A stretch of 64,000 bases of DNA from Linanthus parryae (lineage: Eukaryota; Streptophyta; Magnoliopsida; Ericales; Polemoniaceae), in assembly GCA_023055425.1 (NCBI GenBank), contig JALGPY010000001.1:115053057-115117056 (forward strand), in the 5' to 3' direction. Position 1 is the first letter of the stretch; every line of letters starts with the position of its first letter. The notes beneath the pieces are model-generated. The model searched no databases. It had not been told where the DNA came from and saw nothing but the letters and a program-made list of their open reading frames with translations. The position numbers and the translations under genes are program-made. This document shows, piece by piece, positions 49,285 through 59,325 of this stretch.

Positions 49285-51690
49285 CTAGAGCCAATCTGGC
49301 GCATCTCGTATGCCCATACTCCTAGTGTGCCCTTCATGCTTCCACTGCGTGAGAGGCTTCGTAAGCGGATCTGACAGATTATCATCTGTAGGAATCTTGC
49401 ATATCCGAACGTCTCCTCTATCGATAATATCTCGAATCAGATGAAACTTCCTGAGCACGTGCTTGGACTTCTGGTGCGATCTGGGTTCCTTTGATTGCGC
49501 GATCGCCCCAGTGTTGTCACAGAACAACTCCACTGGATCCGCAATGCTAGGGACCACACCAAGTTCAGAAACAAACTTTCTGATCCAAACAGCCTCCTTT
49601 GCTGCGCCATTTGCAGCAATGTACTCAGCCTCTGTTGTAGAATCAGCTACCGTCTCTTGCTTGGAACTCTTCCAGCTCACCGCTGCTCCATTCAGGCAAA
49701 ACACATATCCCGACTGTGATCTAAAGTCATCTCTGTCGGTTTGGAAGCTTGCATCAGTGTAACCCCTTACACGCAACTCTTCCTCACCGCCAAATATCAA
49801 GAAAGCATCCTTAGTTCTTCTCAAGTACTTTAGAATGTTCTTGACTGCAATCCAGTGACTCTCACCCGGATTGGATTGGTATCTGCTTGTCATACTCAAG
49901 GCATATGACACATCTGGTCTAGTACATAACATGGCATACATGATAGATCCTATGGCCGAGGCATAGGGAATCCTACTCATGCGTTCCTTCTCAATCTCAT
50001 TGGAAGGACAACCACTCTTCGAAAGAGTGATTCCATGTGACATGGGCAAGAATCCCTTCTTGGAATCTTGCATGTTGAACCGTTTTAACACCTTGTCAAT
50101 ATATGTACTTTGACTTAGGCCTAGCAACCTCTTAGATCTATCTCTATAGATCTTTATACCGAGTATATAGGCTGCTTACCCTAAGTCCTTCATTGAGAAA
50201 CACTTTCCTAGCCAATCTTTCACAGATTGCAGCATGGGAATGTCGTTTCCAATGAGTAGTATGTCATCCACATACAAGACCAGAAAAGCTACAGAGCTCC
50301 ACTAACCTTCTTGTAAACACAAGACTCATCTTCGTTTCTGATGAAGCCAAACTCTTTGACCACCTCATCAAAACGTCGATTCCAACTCCTAGAAGCTTGC
50401 TTCAATCCATAAATGGATCGTTGCAGCTTACAGACTTTGTTGGCTTGCTTTGGATCCTCAAAACCCTCCGGCTGTATCATATACACGTCCTCGAGGAGAT
50501 TCCCATAAAGGAATGCTGTTTTGACATCCATCTGCCAAATCTCATAGTCGTAGTATGCTGCAATTGCAAGTAGGATTCGGATGGATTTGGTCATTGCGAC
50601 TGGTGAAAAGGTTTCGTCATAGTCAATACCATGAATCTGTTTGAATCCTTTAGCCACCAATCGGCCCTTGTAGGTAATCACATTACCATCCATGTCGATC
50701 TTCTTCTTGAAGACCCACTTGCACCCTATGGGCCGCACCCCATCGGGTGGTTCCACCAAAGTCCATACTTTGTTGGTATACATGGATTCCATCTCGGATC
50801 TCATGGCTTCCAGCCACTTCTGAGAGTCTGGGCCACTCATGGCCTCTTCATAGGTAGTAGGCTCATCATCTATGAGCATTGTGTCGCCGGAATCAGTTAC
50901 GAGAAGTCCATACCTCTCGGGTTCCTGGCGCACTCTACTAGATCTACGAAGCTCTTGTGTTACCTGAACAGGTGGCTCCACAACCTCTTGTGGTTCCTGT
51001 TCATGTTCCATAATCGGTTCAGTGGTTTGTGGTTCTTGAACCTCTTCAAGTTCTACATTCCTCCCACTTGCTTCTTTAGAGACAAATTCTCTTTCTAGAA
51101 ACACGCCGGTCCGAGCAACAAACACTTTGTTCTCGGTTGGATTGTAGAAGTAGTATCCCTTAGTTTCCTTAGGGTACCCCCACAAACTTACACTTATCCG
51201 ATTTAGGCCCTAGCTTGTCTGACTGTAAACGTTTTAAATAGACATCGCAGCCCCAAATCTTCATGAACGACAGTGTGGGACGCCTCCCACTCCACATCTC
51301 ATATGGTGTCTTCATGACTGATTTAGATGGAACACGGTTAATGGTGAAAGCTGCACTTAATAGAGCGTAGCCCCAAAATGATAATGGAAGATCGGTTTGA
51401 CACATCATAGACCGAACCATATCCAATAGGGTTCGATTCCTCCTCTCGGACACGCCATTCCATTGTGGCGTTCCGGGTGGAGTGAGTTGGGACACGATCC
51501 CACACTCTCTAAGATAGTCATCAAACTCTTGGCTCAAGTATTCTCCTCCACGATCCGATCGTAGAGCCTTGATACTTTTGCCAAGTTGCTTCTCTACTTC
51601 ATTCTTGAATTCTTTGAACACTTCAAAGGATTCGGATTTTGCCCTCATAAGGTACACAAATCCATATCTACTGTAGTCATCAATATGGGC
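49285..51690 (-). pseudogene. Ty1/copia pol (integrase C-half, reverse transcriptase, RNase H), broken
   Basis: On the minus strand: integrase from IDDYSRYGFVYLM (51690) through LRSDRGGEY, GTPQWNGVSERRNRTLL and the GCDVYLKRL segment. The RT follows: KWVFKKKIDMDGN, KGRLVAKGF, DYDETFSPVA, QMDVKTAFLYGNL, QPEGF, LQRSIYGLKQASR and the catalytic VLYVDDILL in another frame near 50280. RNase H has a YTDASFQTD core, SGYVF, WKSSKQ and AEY, and ends at 49285. Lesions are a frameshift at about 51175, another at about 50290 and a stop near 50180. The N-terminal half of integrase, protease, gag and 5' LTR are absent, replaced by an inverted element end. It is dead. Confidence 0.9.
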
Positions 51691-51729
51691 ATACGAGATG
51701 CGCCAGATGGGCTCTAGTGCAAGTGGGAG
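51691..51729 (+). other. Inverted stub of a second copia element (pol end and polypurine tract)
   Basis: The plus strand carries gggcatacgagatgcgccaga and the polypurine tract caagtgggag. These match the last codons of RNase H and the tract at 49271-49310 read on the opposite strand. It is fused directly to the integrase of the minus-strand copy. Confidence 0.8.
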
Positions 51730-53155
51730 TGGAATAGATGCCCTAGAGGCAATCTAGTTTAGTATGAATTATTTGTGGCTAGAAATTCATTTATTATTTA
51801 TTGGATATTTAATATAATGAAGTCCTTAGATTTAAAATTGTGTTGTTTATCTTAAATATCCCTAGTCAAGTATAATGATTAAATGGGACAATCATCTATA
51901 GACTAGTATGGGGTTGGATTGATATGGAGATATCACGATCCAACACATAGGTGTGCATTAGGGAATGTTGCACTGGATTGACCCATCTCCGAGAAGGCTA
52001 CATACACGTTATGTTAAGTCACAAGCGCTTCTCGCGGTGCAATGGTATTGTCATCCTTAGACTTGAAGTCACTAGATATTCTAGTTGTGGATTATTGTGA
52101 TCTTGGTAGCGTTAAACGCTACACCGTAACTGGGTAGTCATAAAGGCGTGTACTGGATACAATAAGAAGCAAGCTTAGAGATCGTAGTGGACGTAGATAG
52201 AATTTGTCCCTCCCACATAACAGGAGCAAATATCCTAGGCCACTCGAGGGGTAGTGCTTATAGAATGTCTGGCCAGACTCAAATAAATCAATATGGGATA
52301 TTGATGTTATTTGCACGAATAAACCTATTCCCATGGATCGAGAAACTATGGATTGGATATACGAGTGTGACTTCTATGTCTCGTGTCCAATCCGGATATA
52401 GAGACAAAGGGATGAGACAATTACTTGTACAAAGGTTGTCAAGATGACTATTCTATTAGTTGGCTAGAATGGATGTTTTGCTAGAAACCGCTCCATATTA
52501 GCAAAAAGTTGCTACCAACTAGATAGAACCTATGGGGTCACACGCTACATAGAGTTGAACTAGATTTGGGAATTAATTAATTGGATTAATTAATTAGAAG
52601 GATCACTTTGCAAAACCTTGCAAACTTAGTAGGGACTAATTTGCAAGGAAGGGACTAAATTGAATTCTAGTAGGACTAGAATAAGTCCTTTAGGTAGTTA
52701 ACAAGGAGTTGTTGGACTATATAAAGGACCTTCCTTCCTTCCTTCCCACATAACTTATGCTCATAATTGAACATAACAAGAGTGGGAGAGAACAAAAGGA
52801 GAGAGGGCAAGCAACAAGGGAGCCCGACCGCCCCCTTGCCGCCGCCCCGTCCCCGTCGGCCAAAGGAGGCCGAGACCCTCCTTTTGGGTCTCGTTTTGAG
52901 TGATTCTTCTTCCTCTTCCTCTTCCGAGCTAGCACCAAGGACTTGGGAGATCTAGGATCAACTCTAGGCGTGGATCAACCATAGAGAACGTGACACAATT
53001 CGCGTTTGAAGTCATCAAAGGAGAACCCTAAGGTGTGTTTATGATTTCTAACCCTTACCATCGTAATGTCTCTTGAATTGTGATCCTTGGAGGGTTTTGC
53101 ATGGTTTTATGTTTGTTTATGCTTCCGTTGCGCATCCATGAATCAAAATCCTACA
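51730..53155 (+). mobile_element. Copia 3' LTR (right, inverted member)
   Basis: 1426 bp in plus orientation, starting TGGAATAGATGCCC (a small deletion relative to TGTTTGAATAG) and ending ...CCTACA. Many scattered differences from 47842-49270 indicate separate insertions and not the two LTRs of one recent copy. It abuts SIRE-like pol sequence at 53156. Confidence 0.85.
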
Positions 53156-55693
53156 GTATGAACTCTCATAGGACCACACAAGTCCATATGCAACAGTTCT
53201 AAGGGTCTAGAAGTACTTACAAAGTTCTTTGGCTTGGATGAGCTTCTGGTTTGTTTACCTTGTACACATGCCTTGAAAACCGCATCATCTGAAACTTTTT
53301 GTAATGGTAATCCTCTTACCAAATCATTTGAGATGAGTTTATTCAAGGTGTGTATGCTAATATGACCAAGCTTTTTGTGCCAAAGCTTTGAATCTTCCTT
53401 CAAGGCCTTGAGGAATCTTAACTTGTCACCTGCAACACTGTTAGTACTCATAGCATATAGATTATATGATCTAGGAGCAGTGAGTATGCAATCTCCAGAT
53501 TTCTCATCTTGCACCACACATTTCTCCTTGTCAAATATGGCTTCATAACCTTTATCACATAACTGAGAGATACTAAGCAGATTATATTTAAGTCCATCCA
53601 CAAGATAAACATCAGAGATAGAGTTGGTAGAACCATTACCAATACTACCTATACCAATAATATTGCACTTTGCTTTGTCACCAAGTGTGATTGTTCCTCC
53701 AGATTTTTCTGTAAGCTCAGTAAAGAGAGATTTCTTTCCACTCATATGCCTGGAACAGCCACTGTCTAATATCCATTTCTGATCTTTCAAGGCCTTGGTG
53801 ACATCCTTCAAAAGTAAATCATTGCCTCAACTGGCTGTTAGACCAAGTGCAGAACTTTGAGTCATACTCAGAATCAGCCATGTTTGGTGGTCTAATTCCT
53901 TTTGGAACCCGAATCTGCCTAACCTGTCCCTTAAGCTGATAAAAATAAGTATTCCTCATAACGTGAGGTTATGATCTTCTGAAGGGACAAGTTAATATGA
54001 TATGACCAATTTTTCCACAGTAATGACACTTTGGAGAATGTCTGCTACCAGATTTGACAAAATTAGTTTGGCTTTTCTTTGGAAAATTTGGATTATAGCC
54101 AATCCCACTTTTATGCATTGATATCAGACTTCCTCCAAGACCGAGATTTAGATTATGTTCTGAGCCTGTAAAACTGGCTAGGACCTTTTTAGACTCTTGA
54201 AGTTTCTCAGTCAAAGAACAGATTTGTTGTTCTGAATCCTCAGAATGAGTCTTTAGATCAGCATATCTTTCAGTCAAAAGAGTGTTTTGATCAACAATTT
54301 ATTTTATTTGTGCCTTCAAGGCTTTGAACCTGCTTTCCAAGGCCTTGAAGTCCTTTTCAATTTTTGTCTTAGAAACTTCAACAGTTTTGTTGGTAAAAAC
54401 TAGGTCCAGGTTTTCTTTTACCTGCTCATGAATCTTAATCTTTAAAAAAGAAATCTCATTTCTATAACTTTCCTCATTTATAAACATACTCTCGAGAATT
54501 TCAGGAAGTACATCAGAAGGACTAGCAAGAAATTTCTTTTACCATTTCCTCAATATTCTGTCTGATGACTTTTCTTCATCATGTTTAGCCATGAAGCACA
54601 TATTTTCTAGATCTTCTTCTGTGTCTGAGTCACTTGATGAATCAGAATTACTCCAAGAAGCCATCATGGCTTTCTTCCTTCTGTTGTCACTGTCTTTCTT
54701 TTGAAAGTTCATGTTCTTCTTCTTTTGTGGACAATCCCTTACTAAATGATCTGCATCACCACACTCAAAACAATTCATTACTTTAGTTTTATGTAACTGT
54801 GATGAAGACTTACCTTTGTAGTCCTTGCTGCTTGAATGTCTTGATATCTCTCTGTTGTAGTCCCTGTTACCAGAGTTTCTTTTGTTCTTGAGAATCCTGG
54901 CCAAGGCCTTGGAGATCAATGCTAAATCCTCTTCATCATCATGCTCATCTTCAGTCTCAAGGCTTTGAGATTTTTCATTGTCTTTAGCCTTGAGTGCCAA
55001 GTTCTTGATGTTTTCACTCAGATCACCTTCTACATCTTTCATAGAAATTTCATGAGTGAGAAGCTTTCCTTTTAGATCATCTAGTTGAAGAAGACTTAAA
55101 TCCTGAGCTTCCTCAATAGTTGTTGTCTTTGGCTCCCACTTGGATTTTGGCAAGCTTCTCCGAATTTTCCTGACCTTTTCTTCATTTGAAAACTTCTTTC
55201 CCAATGACTCCAGATTATTCAACACATCAGTGAATCTTTTGAACATCTCCTTGATGGTCTCATCTGAGTTCATCTTGAACAGCTCATATTGCCTCAGAAG
55301 TATGTTGATTTTGGTCTGTTTAACCAGGATTGTTCCTTCATATGTCACAACCAGTTTGTCCCATACTTCTTTGGCACTTTTGCAATTTGACACTCTGTTG
55401 AACTCATCTGCATTAAGAGCACATTATAACAGATTCATAGCCTTGTAATTTTTTGATACCTTTTCCAGTTCAGTAACCGAGAGATTTTCCTCAGACTTGA
55501 TGCATCTAATTCCATCTATGGTAGTGTAATACTCATGAGGACCATTCTGAACTATTGACAACAGTTCCATGTCTTGATCTATGATGAACATCTTCATCAA
55601 TGCCTTCCAGTTCATGAAGTTATCCCCACAGAACAGTGGAGGTCTGTTTGCTGCCCTTCCTTGTGAGAATCCACCATCTCCTACATTACTCAT
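53156..55693 (-). pseudogene. SIRE-like Ty1/copia gag and start of pol, truncated
   Basis: From the ATG 55693 on the minus strand: gag start (PPLFCGDNFMNWK), a VWDKL/ETIKEMF-R-F region, and knuckle C-FE-C-GDAD-H-LVRD-C near 54765. A Lys/Glu coiled coil follows, then a second knuckle C-HY-C-GKIG-H-IILT-C near 54010. After a frameshift comes the protease site WILDSGCSRHMSG (near 53775) and GAG-pre-integrase (LWHKKLGHIS, LLHMDLCGPM). In-frame stops occur at 55424, 54539 and 54299. It is cut at 53156 by the copia LTR, so the rest of integrase, RT and RNase H are lost. Two knuckles and gag size fit the SIRE/Maximus lineage. Confidence 0.88.
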
Positions 55694-55728
55694 AGTCACA
55701 AGATTGTTAGATCTATATTAGTGACCCA

Positions 55729-55741
55729 AGCTCTGATACCA
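55729..55741 (-). other. Primer-binding site (tRNA-iMet) of the SIRE-like element
   Basis: Plus strand agctctgatacca, two bases from the LTR start at 55744. Confidence 0.85.
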
Positions 55742-55743
55742 AT

Positions 55744-57193
55744 TGAAAGTGTGTAATGTAGACTAAATACAGGACCTATATACTCTAGAAGGGGGGGGGG
55801 GTTGAATAGAGTATGGAAACTTTTTGCTAAACACAGATTTTAACTAATTAACTATGTGAGAAACTCAATCTCAAGGCCTTGAGATTTTAGAAAACAGTCA
55901 GAAACTTTCAAAGGCAAACTAGAAGTCTTCAAGGCCTTGAACTATAACCAGTTGTGAATAGCTTATAAACCCTAGTTTGATTTGAGTTGTGTGTAACAGA
56001 AAATAACAAAACTGTAAAGTAAAGAGCACAATGCAATTTACAGAGTTCAGTCCCAATGGACCTAATCTCTTCCTGAGGGATCTAATCCCACCAGGATTGG
56101 GCAAACACTTCTTATTACTCACACAGAAACAACCCTAGATCTTCAAGCCTAAGTGATTTCCCTTACACCTATACAGCTTGTGGTTCCAAACCTATCTAGT
56201 ACGAGCTACTAATTGTTGAGCTAACAAGAACCTCTTGTTGTTCACTTGAACAACCAACCACTAGGTTTAGTGAGGTTTTAGATATACAAAAGATAAGCAG
56301 ATTACAAAATAGAAAAAGAACACAATAGAAGAATAAGCTTGTGAAGGCCTAAATTTGTTCTTCAGGAAACTGGAATGATTGATCTTCTGAAAGCTGGAAT
56401 TGAAGCCTGAATGTCTGTGTATTTGAATGTTTGATCTCCCACGAATATTCCATACCTCTCTCAGTTTTCTGCAAGCCTCTCTTACTTTCAAAATTCAAAC
56501 CAGTCTTTTATCTACTCACTGCAACTGAATGAGAGATTTTAGGATCTCAGTTCCTGCAAATCCTCATCCTTTCCAACTACAATTCAAACAGCTCTGAGTA
56601 GATATCCGTTGGAGTTTGTTAAGATTTCATTTTCACGTTTAACAAACCTGCAACAAAATTAAAACATAGCAACAACAAAATCCATAAATATAACAGCACT
56701 AAGTCTGTTTGGATTTCCCATTTCTGAATAAAAAACTTGATAAGTGAATAAAATAATAATCTGATTAACTTATGAAACATATAACTCATGATAAACTAGT
56801 TTAAGACTCTTAGAAGTCAATAAACAATCACAATAATAAAGATCAAACCCTGCAAGAAAGAATCAAATTAACTCTGTAAAGTTGTCAGCAGCTCAAGGCA
56901 TATCTCAAGGTCTTGAACCTCTGAACATGCTTCACAGTCTTTCAAAGTTGGAACCAGAAATCTATGATTCTTTGTGATCAGGATATCTGCAATTGTGTTA
57001 GATATATAGAGAATATAAAACATATGTATTTGCAGCAAAATAAAAACATTCAGCATAATAGAAACTACTCTCAAGCCTTTGAAGCTCTGCTCAGTGTCTC
57101 AAGGCCTTGGAGCCTCAGAAATAATTTTTCTTTGTATTTTATCACTCAAAACAGTTACTTCTCAAAACACACTTAAGGGTCTTTGAGTCAACA
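55744..57193 (-). mobile_element. 5' LTR of the SIRE-like element
   Basis: About 1450 bp; on the minus strand from TGTTGACTCAAAGACCC to ...CACTTTCA. It contains the run of G followed by ttgaatagagtatg near the primer site, and four copies or near copies of the palindrome CAAGGCCTTG. The outer boundary is taken from the TGTTG start; its partner LTR is missing. Confidence 0.75.
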
Positions 57194-57357
57194 CCTAGGA
57201 ACATTTCAGTTAATACTTCTTGTTCATTTTGTTCTTATCATTTAGAAACTATTGATAATCTATTTATTTCCTGTCCCTTTGCTATAAATCTGTGGGAGAA
57301 ATTTGGTATTACTCACCCTGGTACACACTTTATTTTTACTTAATGGATCAAAAGATG

Positions 57358-57366
57358 GCTCAGATT
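57358..57366. repeat. 9-bp target duplication gctcagatt (left)
   Basis: Repeated exactly at 57781-57789 beyond the GC-rich element. Confidence 0.8.
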
Positions 57367-57780
57367 CATGGTGGCAACGGGCCGTGTCGTGTCGTGCCGT
57401 GCCTAAACCCGGCCGTGCCGTGCCTTGGCGCGGCGTGCCGTGCTCGTGCCGTGTCGAGGGGTAGGGCGGGTCGGGCCGGGCCGTGCTCGGATTTTTATGA
57501 ATCTCGTCACGTGCCGGGTCGAGGGGTAGGGCGTGTCATGCACGGGCCGTGTCGGAGGGGGTCGTAAAGGTGTTGTTCGTGCGGGTCGTGCACGACCCGG
57601 GGGCGGGGGCGTGTTGGCTAGGGGAGGAACACGACCCGCTCGTGCCACGGGCTAGGCACGCCTTTGAGCGGGTCGTGCCGTGCCGGGCGGGGGAGGGGGC
57701 CGTGCTAGGGGCGTGTGGAGGGCGGGTCGTGCCGGGCCGTGCCAAAATGGCACGCGGGTCGGCCCAAATTGACACCATGA
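57367..57780. mobile_element. GC-rich MITE with CGTGCC arrays, Mutator-like duplication length
   Basis: 414 bp in AT-rich surroundings, filled with degenerate cgtgcc/gggccg repeats. Ends are catggtggcaacgggccg and, inverted, tcatggtgtcaatttgggccg, an imperfect terminal inverted repeat. The flanks carry the perfect 9-bp duplication gctcagatt. Nine bases suits Mutator-like elements; an 8-bp hAT reading is possible if the boundary moves one base. Open frames inside are Arg/Pro/Gly low complexity and not genes. Confidence 0.7.
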
Positions 57781-57968
57781 GCTCAGATTAACAAAACAAC
57801 ATTATGATCTTGGAGTTAAATGGATCACTGTGTGTTGGCAACGCTTATGTCTTCAATAATGTTTCTCCAAATATCCAAATATTGAGTCTTGCTACTTTGA
57901 AGCAGTGGGGATCATCGTCAATTCATTATGGTTTTTGCCTCCTCTACTAAAACTATTAATGACATGCA

Positions 57969-58157
57969 GTGACAGCGCCCACGAAAGAAAAGCAGAAGCC
58001 CAAGCCTCGTGTCTCCTCTGCTGACAAAGCCAAAGAAGTTCTGGTTTCGGATCCCTCTCAGTCTTCATCCGAGAAAAAGAAGTATGACCCAAACGAAGCT
58101 GCTTTGATCAGGTTCCCCACCGAGAAGTCCGGCAACAGGAAGATTAATTCAGCTTAA
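57969..58157 (+). CDS. Probable 3' terminal exon of an unidentified host gene
   Basis: An open stretch of about 62 codons follows an AG acceptor (catgcag, 57964-57969) preceded by a T-rich tract, and ends TAA at 58155. The product end is Lys/Ser/Pro-rich (APTKEKQKPKPRVSSADKAK...) and finishes GNRKINSA. The downstream sequence is U-rich with TGT motifs over about 220 bp, like a plant 3' UTR. No ATG starts this frame, so upstream exons should exist; they are not recognisable between the SIRE LTR and the MITE, and may have been displaced. I do not recognise the family. It could be a chance open frame. Confidence 0.4.
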   Translation: MTAPTKEKQKPKPRVSSADKAKEVLVSDPSQSSSEKKKYDPNEAALIRFPTEKSGNRKINSA

Positions 58158-58640
58158 TAATGGTTTTGATGGTGCTTTATTGTGTTTTCCTTATTAATCT
58201 TCTTAGTCTCTGGAGGTGTTTAATTAGATTTTCTCTTGTCTCCTAGACTGTTTTCTTTGTTTTGGCTTGGTTGATGTGGGTTCTGCCTTAATGTTCTTTT
58301 TCCGAATTGTCTTGTTCATGTATTGCGGACGATGTCTTATGTTAGCCTTTTATTAATTGAAGTTCTTAATTCAAGCAAAAACAAAATTGAGAGTCATCCA
58401 AGTTTAAAAAAAATAGTTTAAAGTAAAATTTTAGTCAAAATAGTTATAATTTTTCACGTGGTTTCTCTTAGCTCCGCAATATTCGGAGTATACAAGGGTG
58501 AACTAGGGTTTTGTTAGGGCTTCGAAAACTTGCGTTTTTCTGGAGATTCTCAACGATTTAACCTCGCTTTTTTCACTAGATCAATCTCAACGCCAGCGTC
58601 TCAAGACAGTAAGGACTCTCATCATCAGTGGCTCTACATA
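58158..58640. other. Probable 3' UTR and flank
   Basis: T-rich, TGT-containing sequence to about 58370 fits a plant 3' UTR. From 58490 tagggttttgttagggcttcg resembles the leader of another gene, cut by the Tat LTR. No coding frame is seen. Confidence 0.35.
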
Positions 58641-58649
58641 GCAGGTGGT

Positions 58650-59285
58650 CTTACTAGTTGTAGATAGTGCTTTCTGAGCTGACAGATCTTGGCCATGTGG
58701 CAACCATCCAGCACACCATATTGTGCTCCACACACACTGGATCACCAGCCGAGCTGATCCATGTGGGGGCTGCGAGACAGGGCCCTCGCATACCACTGCA
58801 CGGGACTTGTAGGGACTTAGTGGTTTGGAGGCTAGAGTAAGCCCTGTCGCGTGCGAGCCAAGCCCGCACGCGACCTTTAGTAACTGCTTTGAGATATTTA
58901 TGGCACGAGCTCCATAAACCCGGTCAATCCGGTCAAACCCGGTCAACCTCGTAACGGTTCCGGTATTCGCGCACTACGTGCTGTAACGGTCCCTATATAT
59001 GAGGACGAACGTGCCGTTATGGTTAAGATAATTAAGCCGCCATTAATGGGCGCATTAACCACACTACAACGGTCACGTTCCCTGCTATATATAGGACGTT
59101 AACATTTCCATAAAAAGGAGAACACACTTGCCATACGCGGAAGCTCTGCCAAACCTCTGTCTCTCTCTCAGACATTACTACTGCCTTACTCTCTCCCTAC
59201 ACACAAACCCACTCTTCCTGTGCGATCTCTGATCCTCTACATACGGTGTACACAGAGGTCTCCTCGCCGGAATCTCTTGTCCACA
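58650..59285 (+). mobile_element. 5' LTR of the Tat-lineage element (left limit approximate)
   Basis: Ends TTGTCCACA just before the primer site. The left boundary is not certain because the partner LTR lies outside the window. It includes gctatatatagga at 59082-59094 and ctatatatgagg at 58989-59000, either of which could be the TATA box. Confidence 0.5.
59082..59094 (+). promoter_or_regulatory. TATA box of the Tat LTR
   Basis: gctatatatagga lies about 190 bp before the LTR end, followed by a CT-rich leader. Confidence 0.5.
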
Positions 59286-59288
59286 TTT

Positions 59289-59307
59289 TGGTGAACCCGA
59301 CGTGAAC
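59289..59307 (+). other. Primer-binding site of the Tat element
   Basis: tggtgaacccgacgtgaac begins with TGG, as required for a tRNA ending in CCA, three bases after the LTR end. I did not assign the tRNA. Confidence 0.65.
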
Positions 59308-59325
59308 TTACCAACAAAAGCAACC

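Noticed and set aside
57403..57791. Arg/Pro/Gly open frames in the GC-rich island
   Set aside because: They arise from cgtgcc arrays on both strands at once, as expected for GC-rich repeats lacking stop codons.
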